This document shows positions 25,272-34,399 of a stretch of DNA of 64,000 nucleotides, in pieces; positions within the stretch are counted from its first letter, which is position 1, and every line of letters begins with the position of its first letter. The stretch spans positions 33,687 through 97,686 of the forward strand of contig JAEYLC010000037.1 of assembly GCA_023461435.1 (NCBI GenBank), read 5' to 3'. Under the pieces are notes generated by a model. It had not been told where the DNA came from and made no database searches. It worked only from the letters and a program-made list of their open reading frames with translations. A program made the translations under genes and the position numbers. This DNA comes from Bacillota bacterium (GTDB taxonomy: Bacteria; Bacillota; Clostridia; Christensenellales; SZUA-584).

Positions 25272-26654
25272 ATGAACAAAGCCCAGCAAACAATTGGTTA
25301 TCTGCCAGACGAGAGACCGCCGGTATGGAAGCTGCTGCTCTATGCTTTGCAGCAGATCGTCGTTATGTTCCCCGCAACGATTCTTGTTGCGCTCATCACA
25401 GGATTCCATCTTTCCACCACAATTTTCGCGAGCGGTCTTGCCACGCTATGCTTCATTTTGATTACAGGCAGAAAGATCCCGCTCTACTTCGGCTCCAGCT
25501 TTTCTTATCTCTCCGCTATCATAGGTTTAACAGGCGGCGTCGAATTCGGTCAGCTTCTGCCCGACAGCACCATTTCGGCTGTGCAGTTTGGCATCATGGC
25601 TTCGGGTCTTGTGTCTATCGCAGTCGGCTTTATCGTGAAGGCGTTCGGCAGAAAGTCGATCGAAAAAGTGCTGCCGCCCACGGTGACGGGCCCGATCGCG
25701 ATGGTCATCGGCCTGACGCTGGCGGCCAATGCTCTCGGCGATGCCGCTCCGGCGCAGGGCGTGACCGGCGTGACCGGCTCCGACTGGGTATGGCTCGTTT
25801 CATTGGTTACACTCGTGGCAACGATACTCTTCTCTGTTTATTTAAAAGGTGTTTGGGGACAGCTGCCGCTGCTGTTCGGCCCGATAGCCGGCTGCGTTGT
25901 CGCGGCGATCGTGATGGCTGTAACGGGAGAGTCGCTGTTCAGAACGCTTCCCGATGCGGCGGGGACAGGCGCGGCTGTGATACCCGGCGTATTAACGGTG
26001 CCGCACTTTACGCTGCCGTCAATATCATGGGAGGCGGTGGCGGCTATCATGCCCATCGCGATTGCGACGATTCCCGAATCGACAGCGCACGTGTTCCAGC
26101 TTGATATTTACGTCAATAACCTCGCGCGCAAAAAAGGCAAAGCGGATTATGACATCGGCAACAGGCTCGGCCAGAACCTCATCGGCGACGGTATCGGCGA
26201 TATCGTGGCGAGCGCCTTCGGCGGCCCGGCCGGCACGAACTACGGCGAGAACATCAGCGCGATGGCGATCACAAAAGTGTTCTCGGTGCCCGTGCTGATC
26301 GCGGCGGCGATCATCGCGATGGCTCTTTCGTTCATCACGCCGCTTGTCAACGTGATTTACGGAATTCCGCAGGCGGTTATCGGCGGCATCGAAATCTTCC
26401 TGTTCGGCGCGATCGCCGCTCAGGGTATTGCGATTATGATCGACCGCAAGGTGGACATGTTCAGCGCGAAGAACATCGCTGTTATCGCCGTGATCATGAT
26501 CATCGGCGTCGGCGGACAGTTCAAGTTCGGCGGCATGATTCCGTTCCTCGGCATGCAGGTGCCCTGCATTGCGGGTGCGGCGATCGTCGGCATTCTTCTG
26601 AATCTGCTGCTCAGCATTGGCAAGAAGAAGGAAGAAGCGGAAAAAGCCGAATAA
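25272..26654 (+). CDS. uraA: Uracil permease (NCS2 family)
   Basis: 460 residues with about 14 membrane segments. NCS2 hallmarks are IPESTAHVFQ, with the conserved glutamate of helix 8, and NRLGQNLIGDGIGDIVASAFGG followed by TNYGENISAM. The family brings in uracil or xanthine with protons. The PyrR attenuator directly upstream argues for uracil. GGAGG precedes the ATG. A single-gene unit with its own terminator. Confidence 0.93.
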   Translation: MNKAQQTIGYLPDERPPVWKLLLYALQQIVVMFPATILVALITGFHLSTTIFASGLATLCFILITGRKIPLYFGSSFSYLSAIIGLTGGVEFGQLLPDSTISAVQFGIMASGLVSIAVGFIVKAFGRKSIEKVLPPTVTGPIAMVIGLTLAANALGDAAPAQGVTGVTGSDWVWLVSLVTLVATILFSVYLKGVWGQLPLLFGPIAGCVVAAIVMAVTGESLFRTLPDAAGTGAAVIPGVLTVPHFTLPSISWEAVAAIMPIAIATIPESTAHVFQLDIYVNNLARKKGKADYDIGNRLGQNLIGDGIGDIVASAFGGPAGTNYGENISAMAITKVFSVPVLIAAAIIAMALSFITPLVNVIYGIPQAVIGGIEIFLFGAIAAQGIAIMIDRKVDMFSAKNIAVIAVIMIIGVGGQFKFGGMIPFLGMQVPCIAGAAIVGILLNLLLSIGKKKEEAEKAE

Positions 26655-26679
26655 GGCTCAAACTCATTTGAAGAAACAG

Positions 26680-26707
26680 CAAGGCCGGAGAGATTCCGGC
26701 CTTGTTT
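26680..26707 (+). terminator. Intrinsic terminator after uraA
   Basis: CAAGGCCGGA/TTCCGGCCTTG stem and TTTTCG. Confidence 0.85.
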
Positions 26708-26746
26708 TCGTTCAAGTTATCGAGGACAGGTGTTTCACAAAAATGC

Positions 26747-28006
26747 TCATTCAATTAGCTTTTTATCAGCTTCAATAGGTCGCGTGCTAAAAGCTTTTTC
26801 TAGAAGATTGATCTGTTGCTTGATGGTAAGCTCTTTAAACCAGCCTTTTTTACTTAACAAAGCGGTATCTTTTTTCAATAATAATAGCAATTCTTTGGAA
26901 TATATTTCAAGCATCTTATTATCTTTACCGGATAGCTTTATTAAACCCTTCAATATCTCTGAGATGACGATATATCCATTGGAATAGTTTATGGATACGC
27001 CAACGAGGATAGATAGCATCCAACAGACATCAAACAGATCACAATTGGCGCTTACCGAATCTATGAGGCTGTTTATAAAGTTATACGCCGGAGATTCCAG
27101 CTTCTTTTCTAAACATTCTTTGACTATACCCTCGGAGGCGTCCTGAACTTCAACCACAAAAAGGCCTCTATTTGATTTCTTCGAGCCAAAAGTAGCCACT
27201 TTCCCTAATATAGAACCAGCATAATTGATCATATCAAACATCTGGCTTTTACATAGACAGAGAGTAATTCTTTTAATTGAACCCGGAATGCAGCATATAG
27301 GGTGCTCTGGATCTTCAACTAACTCATCACTATTCAATGTGCTCCAATTTTGAATGAATATATCAGTAATTTCCTCAAAGCTAATAAATGCTGATTTGAC
27401 ATTATGACAGTAGCCTTTATTAATGCACTTGATGATTAACTCCTCATATGATGCAATAATATTAACTTGATCACTATCATTATGAGAGACAGTGGCTTTT
27501 TTCTTTAGAGTATCGAAAATCTTCTCAGGCTTCAACCAGTTGACTATTGAAATCACATAATAGATCACGGCTTCCAGACCTAGTATGTTTAGCGCGGCAA
27601 TTGTAAGTATAAACACGAAATATATTATATTAATTTGATTCTGTAAGAATAATAGGATTGATACGTCAAAGATTATGACAATTAACAGGAATACTAAAAG
27701 CAAAATCAGCCTGTTCTTGGGGAAGAAACGCAAGCTGCTTGGTGAGCTATCCCCAGATAATTGCATTAATAATATTGTGCTGCTCGCAATAAATGCAAAA
27801 ACAGCAGCAAGAGATTGTAACAATGCGCTAACAGTATATCTAAAATTATCGATACTATATAACTGGTCAATAATAATATTAAATCTATACAGTATGGCAG
27901 GGGTGATAAGGAATAGAATATTGACAACAATGAGAAAAAACAATAGAAAACGCTTTATTCTATTTATCATTATTCTAAAAACTTCACTTTTTGTGCCTGC
28001 TAACAT
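26747..28006 (-). CDS. Unknown AT-rich membrane protein with long cytoplasmic domain
   Basis: 419 residues. Four hydrophobic helices lie in the N-terminal 160 residues (about 17-40, 58-83, 103-124 and 128-155). The other 260 residues are hydrophilic and helical, with several cysteines (CCIPG, CLCKS) and an ILEGLIKLSGKDNK-like repeat segment, but no recognisable enzyme motif. Base composition is strikingly AT-rich against both flanks, so it was probably acquired. A possible role in defence or signalling is guesswork; no family assigned. Confidence 0.7.
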   Translation of the reverse strand: MLAGTKSEVFRIMINRIKRFLLFFLIVVNILFLITPAILYRFNIIIDQLYSIDNFRYTVSALLQSLAAVFAFIASSTILLMQLSGDSSPSSLRFFPKNRLILLLVFLLIVIIFDVSILLFLQNQINIIYFVFILTIAALNILGLEAVIYYVISIVNWLKPEKIFDTLKKKATVSHNDSDQVNIIASYEELIIKCINKGYCHNVKSAFISFEEITDIFIQNWSTLNSDELVEDPEHPICCIPGSIKRITLCLCKSQMFDMINYAGSILGKVATFGSKKSNRGLFVVEVQDASEGIVKECLEKKLESPAYNFINSLIDSVSANCDLFDVCWMLSILVGVSINYSNGYIVISEILKGLIKLSGKDNKMLEIYSKELLLLLKKDTALLSKKGWFKELTIKQQINLLEKAFSTRPIEADKKLIE

Positions 28007-28031
28007 TCCGAAACACCTTTTTGTTATTGTT

Positions 28032-28310
28032 TCATAGCCCTCTCAGCTTTTCCGCCCTCTCATACACGCCCGCCTCGTGCTGCTCTTCGCTCACACTCGG
28101 GTCACGCGTATCAAAGTAAATCTTGCACGGCAGTTCACCGCACGCGCCGCAGTGCACATAGCCCTTGCCCGCGCAGCAGCCGTATATCGGGCAGACCTCG
28201 CCGCCCACATACGGCGCCCAATAGACGCGCCCTTTGATCTCGGCACAGCCGTCACAGCTGTCCTTGTACTGCGGGCAGTCGCCGCAGTCGCATCCGCAAG
28301 CGTTCAGCAT
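28032..28310 (-). CDS. DUF3795 cysteine-rich protein
   Basis: 92 residues with ten or more cysteines: CGCDCGDCPQYKDSCDGCAE, then CPIYGCCAGKGYVHCGACGELPC in pieces. This is the DUF3795 pattern; the cysteines probably hold metal. Function unknown. AAGGAG lies before the ATG. It reads out toward the AT-rich gene and is divergent from the MFS exporter. Confidence 0.85.
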   Translation of the reverse strand: MLNACGCDCGDCPQYKDSCDGCAEIKGRVYWAPYVGGEVCPIYGCCAGKGYVHCGACGELPCKIYFDTRDPSVSEEQHEAGVYERAEKLRGL

Positions 28311-28501
28311 AAAAAATTCTCCTTTGACATTATTACTGCCACATTATAACACAAGATGTCACATTCATACAATCATCGCATCGATTCGCGAATCATCTGC
28401 GCCGCAGTGCAAATACTAATAAAAAGGCTGCACAGCTTGACAAATTTCGCGCATGTGCTTAATGTGTTTGTTTGGAAATACAACGCGAAGGGAAAACATC
28501 C

Positions 28502-29923
28502 ATGAAGAAAAAAACAGGGCTGATGCTGTTTTCGGTGGCGCTCGGCACATTCATGTCCGCGCTGGATGCCAGCGTCGTCAACGTCGCGAATCCCGTGATA
28601 CAGGCGCATTTCAGTGTGCCGCTTGCGACGGAGGAATGGGTCGTGACCGCGTATCTGATCGTGGTCAGCAGCGTGCTGCTTTTTTTCGGCAGGCTGAGTG
28701 ATCTTTATGGCCAGAAGCGGCTTTACATCACAGGCTTTGCGGTGTTCACGCTCGGGTCAGCGCTGTGCTCGCTCTCGGGCAGCATCGGCATGCTGATCGG
28801 CTTTCGCGTGGCGCAGGCCTTGGGCGCGGGCATGATGTTCTCCACGAACTCGGCGATCGTCACGCACAACATGCCGGCCGAACGCCGCGGGCGCGCTTTC
28901 AGTGTGGTCGCGATGGCCGTCGCCGTCGCTTTGTCCACCGGGCCGGTGCTCGGCGGCGCGCTCACGAGCGCGCTCGGATGGCAGAGCATATTCTATATCA
29001 ACGTGCCCGTCGGCATCATCGGCATCGCGCTCGCCGCGCGCTTCATCCCTGCGGACAAGCACAAGCCCGCGGTATCCATGGATATTCCGGGCAGCGTGAT
29101 GATATTCGCGGCGCTGTTTATGCTGCTGCTCGCGCTCGACCAATTGAGCGCCAACATCGATATGCTGACGTTCGCGCTGCTGATGGCGGGCGGTCTGCTT
29201 GTATCCGCTGTGTTTATTCGTTTTGAAAAGCGGAGCAAGCATCCGATACTCAATTTGAAGCTTTTCCGTATCCGCGTGTTTTCGGCGAGTCTGACTGCCG
29301 CGACGCTCAATTACATGGCGCAGTATGTGATGGTGTTTCTCGTGCCGTTCTATCTGCAAACCGTGCGCCTTTACAGCCCGGCTATGTCCGGCCTGCTCTA
29401 TATGCCGATGCCGCTGGCCGCGCTCCTGATCGCGCCCATCGCGGGCACCATCGCCGACCGCACCGATACGCGGATTTTGAGCTCGTTTGGTATGGGCTTG
29501 ATGGCGGTGGGGCTCTTTTTACTGAGCCGCATCGAGGCGGACACGGCTAACGGGTATATCATCATGGCGATGGCCGTCACGGGCTTTGGCTCGGGGTTGT
29601 TCCAGACGCCCAACAACAGCGCCGTGATGAGCAGTGTGCCCGCGGACAGCCGCGGTGTGGCGTCGGGTATGCTCGCGACCGCGAGAAACGTGGGCATGGT
29701 GATCGGCGTCGGCCTTTCCAGCGCATTGTTTACGCTGTTTGCAGGGCGCGCGCCCGCTCAGGGAGCGGAAGGAATCACCGCGATGATCGCGCAGAAGGCG
29801 GCGTTTATCTACGCGCTGAGGTTCACTTTCTTGGTCGCGAGCGGCCTCGCGGTTGCCGCGATGGCGGCTTCGCTCACAAAAGGAAAATCAAGCCTGCCCG
29901 ACATGCTCAAAAAAGCGGAATGA
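28502..29923 (+). CDS. MFS drug exporter, DHA2 family (EmrB/QacA type, 14 helices)
   Basis: 473 residues from the ATG at 28502. FMSALDASVVNVANPVI is the DHA2 motif D1; GRLSDLYGQKRLY is motif A; and ALSTGPVLGGAL is motif C, marking a proton-coupled antiporter. About 14 membrane segments fit the QacA/EmrB group. It has no linked EmrA, so it works alone across the single membrane. Substrate unknown. Terminator follows. Confidence 0.9.
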   Translation: MKKKTGLMLFSVALGTFMSALDASVVNVANPVIQAHFSVPLATEEWVVTAYLIVVSSVLLFFGRLSDLYGQKRLYITGFAVFTLGSALCSLSGSIGMLIGFRVAQALGAGMMFSTNSAIVTHNMPAERRGRAFSVVAMAVAVALSTGPVLGGALTSALGWQSIFYINVPVGIIGIALAARFIPADKHKPAVSMDIPGSVMIFAALFMLLLALDQLSANIDMLTFALLMAGGLLVSAVFIRFEKRSKHPILNLKLFRIRVFSASLTAATLNYMAQYVMVFLVPFYLQTVRLYSPAMSGLLYMPMPLAALLIAPIAGTIADRTDTRILSSFGMGLMAVGLFLLSRIEADTANGYIIMAMAVTGFGSGLFQTPNNSAVMSSVPADSRGVASGMLATARNVGMVIGVGLSSALFTLFAGRAPAQGAEGITAMIAQKAAFIYALRFTFLVASGLAVAAMAASLTKGKSSLPDMLKKAE

Positions 29924-29935
29924 AAAAATTACAAA

Positions 29936-29962
29936 GCGCATCAAATGGTGCGTTTTTTATTT
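29936..29962 (+). terminator. Intrinsic terminator after the MFS gene
   Basis: GCGCA/TGCG stem and a TTTTTTATTTTTT tail. Confidence 0.7.
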
Positions 29963-30029
29963 TTTACGGATAACGAAGCAAGCGCCGCCGAATACTAAGA
30001 GTTGTGAATAATATGAAAGGAGTCCTTCT

Positions 30030-30215
30030 ATGTCACAACTCAACAAATTGGAACTGCAGAACTTAAGGCATCTCATCGGCGCGCATGATACGGCATTTCA
30101 GAAAATGCAGACGTATGCCCAGCAGTCTACAGATCCGCAGGTAAAGTCGTATTTTCAGAAGTCTGCCCAGGATGCGCAGAAAACCAAACAGCAGCTGCTG
30201 TCATTTTTAAGTTAG
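30030..30215 (+). CDS. Small coat-associated protein (CotF partner)
   Basis: 61 residues. A helical protein with LRHLIGAHDTAFQKMQTYAQQ and YFQKSAQDAQKTKQQLLSFLS, like the short partner of CotF at 15.7 kb in size and layout, though its sequence differs. AAAGGAG lies upstream. It precedes the CotF gene by 14 bases. Confidence 0.78.
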   Translation: MSQLNKLELQNLRHLIGAHDTAFQKMQTYAQQSTDPQVKSYFQKSAQDAQKTKQQLLSFLS

Positions 30216-30229
30216 GAGGGTGATCGGAT

Positions 30230-30517
30230 ATGCAGGCAAGCAACATGAGCGGAACAATGGGGGGCGGCGCTTTACCGGAAAAAGCGATGGTAAACGACGC
30301 GCTCGCATCGGTGAAAGGCAGTCTGACCACTTATGCCACGGTGATTTCGGAATGCTCGAACCCGAATTTGAGACAGGCCATTCAGCAGATCAGAAACAGC
30401 TGCGAGACGTCGCAGTATGAGCTGTATCAGATCGCCCAGTCAAAAGGTTTTTACCAGCCGGCTACGATGGCAGACGACAACGAAGTGAGTCAGGTCAAGT
30501 CGCAGTTTAACGGCTGA
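30230..30517 (+). CDS. CotF-type spore coat protein
   Basis: 95 residues matching the Coat F family: MVNDALASVKGSLTTYATVISECSNPNLRQAIQQIRNSCE in parts, then YQIAQSKGFYQPATMADDNEVSQVKSQF. This C-terminal GFYQPA...V..VK signature is shared with the protein at 15.4 kb. AGGAGGG precedes the ATG. Expected in spores. Confidence 0.85.
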   Translation: MQASNMSGTMGGGALPEKAMVNDALASVKGSLTTYATVISECSNPNLRQAIQQIRNSCETSQYELYQIAQSKGFYQPATMADDNEVSQVKSQFNG

Positions 30518-30535
30518 CGCCGACTCACGGGAAGA

Positions 30536-30566
30536 AGCTGACGGAGAATTCTGTCGGCTTTTTTCT
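30536..30566 (+). terminator. Intrinsic terminator after the coat pair
   Basis: AGCTGAC/GTCGGCT stem (one G-T) followed by TTTTTTCTTTTT. Confidence 0.8.
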
Positions 30567-30615
30567 TTTTGGAGGATTATTGAAAGTCATTATTGTGAGC
30601 GGCTTGTCGTTGCTG

Positions 30616-32478
30616 CTATGCAGCCGGCACATAGTAATGATAGTCGGGATTGTCAGCCGTGTCCTTCACCTGCGGCGGGTTGAGCACGGTCAGCCCGGAT
30701 GAGCCGTCTATACCGTAGGTAATCTGCATGACGAGGAAAGCACCGCCGTCTCCTCTTTTGATGCGGTAGGTTGGGTTATGGCCCGTTTTCTCATTGGTGC
30801 CTTCCGCTGTGATCACTTCACTGATTTCGAGCTCAATGAGAAACTCGTCAGCGTCACCAGCAAGCAGCCTCATTTTGGTGATCTGAGCGTCACGGTTATA
30901 GCCGTTGATCGCAAACAGCTTGTCGTTTTCTTCCGAAGCGATCCGTGCGATGACAAACGGATCGGTGGCGTCGGTTTTAAACGAAACGCGGCCCTGTTCG
31001 GATTGAAAGCCGGACAGGTCGGGTGAGCGCTTCAAGATGGACGCCATCTCCTCAGCCACCTTTGCGCCCTCATTTTCGGATTCATATTCCATCGCGCCGG
31101 ATAACCTTGCCGGAACGAAAATATAGTAATCGGGATCGTTCGCCGTATTCTCAATCTGCGGCGGATCGATTTTGCCAAGGCCTTCGTAAGCATTGTCGTT
31201 TTCGCCGACGCTCACGACGCCATAGACGCCGTCTCCTTTGCGGATGCGGAAGATTTTATTGTAATCAAATGTGCTGGTTACGCCGAGATTGTCCTCCGTG
31301 CATGCTGCATCCACGGCGATCAAAAACTCGCTGATATCGCCCGCGAGCAGCCGGAGCTGAGTCACCTGCATGTCATATTTGCTGCTTTCAGGCCCAAAGT
31401 GCTTTCTGTCCTCGGCAAGCGCGAGCTTGCCGATTTCAAACATATCCGTCGAACCTGTTTCGAGCTTGTAAACCACATCGGTAATCCCGCTTAGCGGGCT
31501 GTATGCCGCAAGATCGTCAAAATCGGACGGCAGCGGCTCGGTGGGTGCGGCTGTGGGCATCGGGGTCGGCGCTGTATAGTCTTTGAGCGGGCTGTCGGTG
31601 CGAAAATATGTGAGCGCCGCGGTTTTGTCCATGGACACCTCGCAGAGCGTGATAGTGCCGCCGTCTTCGATGATATTAAGATCATTCAGCGTGCAGTCCC
31701 CGTTAAGCGCGATCGTCCAGCGCGGCCGACCGTCCCGGTATAGAACGAGTGCCAGGGTGCCAAACTGTTCGCAGTTACTTTGGTCGAAAGTCTCCGAGCT
31801 GTCGCCGTTCGTGATTGTGATTTTTCCGCCGTCCACAGTTATTTTTTGTCCGTCGTTATGGATCGCATCGAGCGCCCAGCTGCCGCGGATTGCATTGATG
31901 ACCGTATAATAGGAGATGCCGTCGCCCCTGTCGCCGAATGTGCCGACATATTGCCGCAGGTGTTGATCGGTGTCCATGCAGGTTGCCGCGCATACGCCGG
32001 ATGCCAGCCATTGCAGTTTGATGTCGCCATCGACTGAATAAGAAAGCGGCTCATACCGTCTCGCAAAGATCAACAGCGGATTACGGTAAACATTGACTTT
32101 TCCCGTTTCGGGGTCCTGCTTGAGCACCATCTCATATTTGAGATCCGAGGATATGCTGACGATACTGACCGTGGCCCATCCATTGATAAACATGAAAACA
32201 AGGTTTACGCAGAATACGGCAGATATTAATATGATGACGGCGTATGTGCCCGTCTTGCTGAACCGGAGCGCGTAAGCAGCCGGAAAGCTCATACAGACGA
32301 GTATCACACCGTTGACTGCATAGAACATCCAGTCTGCGATGTATTCATAATGCGACTTTTCATTGTAGTGAAAATAGGCAAGCTGCATGATGATGAAAAG
32401 CAAAGCCACAAATGCACCTATGACAGCCAAGATTTTTAACAGCCGCTGCTTTTTTTGACCGAACGCTGAATTTTCCAC
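30616..32478 (-). CDS. Unknown membrane protein with duplicated C-terminal domain
   Basis: 620 residues, GTG start with AGGAG. Four membrane helices lie within residues 12-125. A beta-rich region then leads to a Pro/Thr linker (TPMPTAAPTEPLP) and two copies of a domain of about 125 residues. The copies share QLRLLAGD-SEFLI / KMRLLAGD-DEFLI, then FRIRKGDG / YRIKRGDG and NTANDPDYYIFVPA / DTADNPDYHYYVPA. The C-terminal part probably faces outward. No known family. A promoter (TTGAGA-16-TATAAT, 32547-32520) precedes it. Single-gene unit. Confidence 0.75.
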   Translation of the reverse strand: MENSAFGQKKQRLLKILAVIGAFVALLFIIMQLAYFHYNEKSHYEYIADWMFYAVNGVILVCMSFPAAYALRFSKTGTYAVIILISAVFCVNLVFMFINGWATVSIVSISSDLKYEMVLKQDPETGKVNVYRNPLLIFARRYEPLSYSVDGDIKLQWLASGVCAATCMDTDQHLRQYVGTFGDRGDGISYYTVINAIRGSWALDAIHNDGQKITVDGGKITITNGDSSETFDQSNCEQFGTLALVLYRDGRPRWTIALNGDCTLNDLNIIEDGGTITLCEVSMDKTAALTYFRTDSPLKDYTAPTPMPTAAPTEPLPSDFDDLAAYSPLSGITDVVYKLETGSTDMFEIGKLALAEDRKHFGPESSKYDMQVTQLRLLAGDISEFLIAVDAACTEDNLGVTSTFDYNKIFRIRKGDGVYGVVSVGENDNAYEGLGKIDPPQIENTANDPDYYIFVPARLSGAMEYESENEGAKVAEEMASILKRSPDLSGFQSEQGRVSFKTDATDPFVIARIASEENDKLFAINGYNRDAQITKMRLLAGDADEFLIELEISEVITAEGTNEKTGHNPTYRIKRGDGGAFLVMQITYGIDGSSGLTVLNPPQVKDTADNPDYHYYVPAA

Positions 32479-32519
32479 CCGATTCTCCTATAAGTATCGT
32501 TACATTATACGATATTGTC

Positions 32520-32547
32520 ATTATACAGCATATCGACGAAATCTCAA
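32520..32547 (-). promoter_or_regulatory. Promoter of the duplicated-domain membrane gene
   Basis: Minus strand TTGAGA, 16-base spacer, TATAAT. Confidence 0.55.
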
Positions 32548-32564
32548 CTTTTTCCCAAATACAT

Positions 32565-33899
32565 TTATACGAATTCAATATGACGCGCCATATCCTGAAT
32601 ATGGCGCTTTTTTTCCGCAGCCAGAGACGCGATATGGTCATTCAGCGCCGCGCGCCATATGCGTTCGGCATCGCTCGTGTGCAGCGCGTCGGATGCGGAT
32701 TCGCGGCATATGCTGAGCAGCATTGCGAGCGGTTCGTCATCAAGTGAATTCAGCACATTGCGGATATCCGCGCCGGTCAGGCAGCCCGCCTCAAAGAGAT
32801 CGGCCAGGTCTGCGACGGAAGCCGCATGCATTCTGATGAGCTCCGCGCGAAAGCCGGGCTCCTCGCATTCGATGATCTCGTTGACGAGCGCACGGAACGG
32901 CTTGTCGTCCATGCGCGGCGCGTCGTGAAAAAAGACACGCTTCGGCGCGGCTTTGGGCGTCAGGAATACGCGCGGCAGCGTATTTGTCGCCAGCGCGTTT
33001 TTGATCGCGGGCGCGATTAAAGCCGCTGTGTCTGAAATATAGCGCGTGAGAGCCGCCTCTTTGATATTCAAATACCGGCAGAGCGTATCGGCGGTGCCGC
33101 GCAGCAAACGGCGCCGCGGCACATTGGCCAATTTTTCACGCAACGCGATCCTGTCTTCGTTTGAAAGGGACAGTGTATCGGGGCGTCGTCCGCAAAGCAT
33201 CGCGCCGAGCGCATTTGTCAGCACCAGAGTGAACACGTTGACAGGTGCGTCTGTTGCGCCGCCCGCGCGGATCAGCCCGTTTACCTCGTCAAGCGGCCAG
33301 CGGCGAACAAGGCTGTCCTCGAGCGCGAGCCGCTTTAAATACCGCGATATATATTCGATACCGCCCGCTCCTTCGAGCGGCAGCGCGGTCGGGTAGTCGA
33401 TGAAACCAGGGGAGTCATGCGCGGCGTCGTAGACGTGATACGCGGCAAAGAACTCGGCAAGCCCTGTGTGCAGAGTGCTCTGCCAGGTCACGCTGCCAAG
33501 CGGCATGCTGTTTTTCAGCAGCAGGGCATACTGCGCCTTGGTGCGGGCCAGCAGCTCGCGGAGCTCGGCCTGTCCGCGATCGTACAGCGCTTTGACCGGG
33601 ACGCTGTTAAGGTCGCGAAGCGCTTCGTCGACGGGCTTTATTTTGAGCGTATGGCCGATGCTGTAGAGGGCGCAGGCCATTAGGCTTTGCGCGGTTTCCT
33701 CGCGTATTGAGGTGCTCGCGCCCGCCGTATAGCGCGTTGCGAGAAACACCATCAGCCGTACCAGCTGCTCCTGTATCGACCGCAGCTGCTCGTCGCCGAG
33801 CAGCCTTTGCCGTGCCGCCTCGCGCAGGAACGACGAGAACCAATGCTCGCTGCTGAGCCGTTTTTTTAAAATCGTGCCATGCGTCTGCAGCTTATTCAT
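32565..33899 (-). CDS. DUF6179 family protein
   Basis: 444 residues from the ATG at 33899, which overlaps the last codons of the upstream gene. The N-terminal region has ATRYTAGASTSIREETAQSLMACALYSIGHTLK in parts, which I recognise as the DUF6179 pattern; the rest is helical. It has no signal peptide or membrane segment. DUF6179 and DUF6323 genes are found side by side in many Clostridia, but no function is known. The overlap implies they are made in fixed ratio, possibly as a complex. Confidence 0.78.
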   Translation of the reverse strand: MNKLQTHGTILKKRLSSEHWFSSFLREAARQRLLGDEQLRSIQEQLVRLMVFLATRYTAGASTSIREETAQSLMACALYSIGHTLKIKPVDEALRDLNSVPVKALYDRGQAELRELLARTKAQYALLLKNSMPLGSVTWQSTLHTGLAEFFAAYHVYDAAHDSPGFIDYPTALPLEGAGGIEYISRYLKRLALEDSLVRRWPLDEVNGLIRAGGATDAPVNVFTLVLTNALGAMLCGRRPDTLSLSNEDRIALREKLANVPRRRLLRGTADTLCRYLNIKEAALTRYISDTAALIAPAIKNALATNTLPRVFLTPKAAPKRVFFHDAPRMDDKPFRALVNEIIECEEPGFRAELIRMHAASVADLADLFEAGCLTGADIRNVLNSLDDEPLAMLLSICRESASDALHTSDAERIWRAALNDHIASLAAEKKRHIQDMARHIEFV

Positions 33900-34329
33900 C
33901 GTCAATGTCCTCGCCGAAACGGACATGCCTTGAAATCGCGCTCAGTATGTCTTCGCGCAGCCACTCGGCGGAGCCCTGGCACGTGGTATCGAAATGCCGC
34001 CGCATCAGCGCGATCAGCTCGTCGTCGTCAATCGTGTCGAGCGTCTCGGTTTTATATTCATAAAACGTTTCGACGAGCGTATGCAGCGTTTCCATATACG
34101 TGTCGTCCGCGAGGTATGGCGAATCCGCAAACGCGGCGATGATCGCCGATAGTGCGCCGCCTGCGAATTCCACACGCCCCGCGTCTTTCAGCGCGGCGGA
34201 GCGCGTCTGCACGAGCGCTTTTGCGTCCTGCTCGGTGAGTGTGATGCCAAAGCGCGCCGTGAGCTTGTTGCACTCAAGTATCTCCGTGATAGCAGTCTGG
34301 TTTGACCCGGTAAGAATCAAATGGTCCAT
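33892..34329 (-). CDS. DUF6323 family protein
   Basis: 145 residues. Pattern: LTGSNQTAITEILECNKLTARFGITLTEQDAKALVQTRS in parts, then GRVEFAGGALSAIIAAFADSPYL and DDDELIALMRRHFDTTCQGSAEWL. This corresponds to DUF6323. GGAGG lies before the ATG. First gene of a two-gene unit; overlaps the DUF6179 gene by eight bases. Confidence 0.8.
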   Translation of the reverse strand: MDHLILTGSNQTAITEILECNKLTARFGITLTEQDAKALVQTRSAALKDAGRVEFAGGALSAIIAAFADSPYLADDTYMETLHTLVETFYEYKTETLDTIDDDELIALMRRHFDTTCQGSAEWLREDILSAISRHVRFGEDIDDE

Positions 34330-34358
34330 ATTTCGCCTCCATTATCTCTAAAAAAGTA

Positions 34359-34387
34359 TTGACAAACAGCTCAATTTGTGCTACAGT
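34359..34387 (+). promoter_or_regulatory. Strong promoter facing a gene-poor stretch
   Basis: TTGACA, 17-base spacer, TACAGT. The 34.4-34.65 kb transcript it would make holds no convincing gene and ends at the terminator at 34647-34681. Confidence 0.55.
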
Positions 34388-34399
34388 ATATGTGTATAG

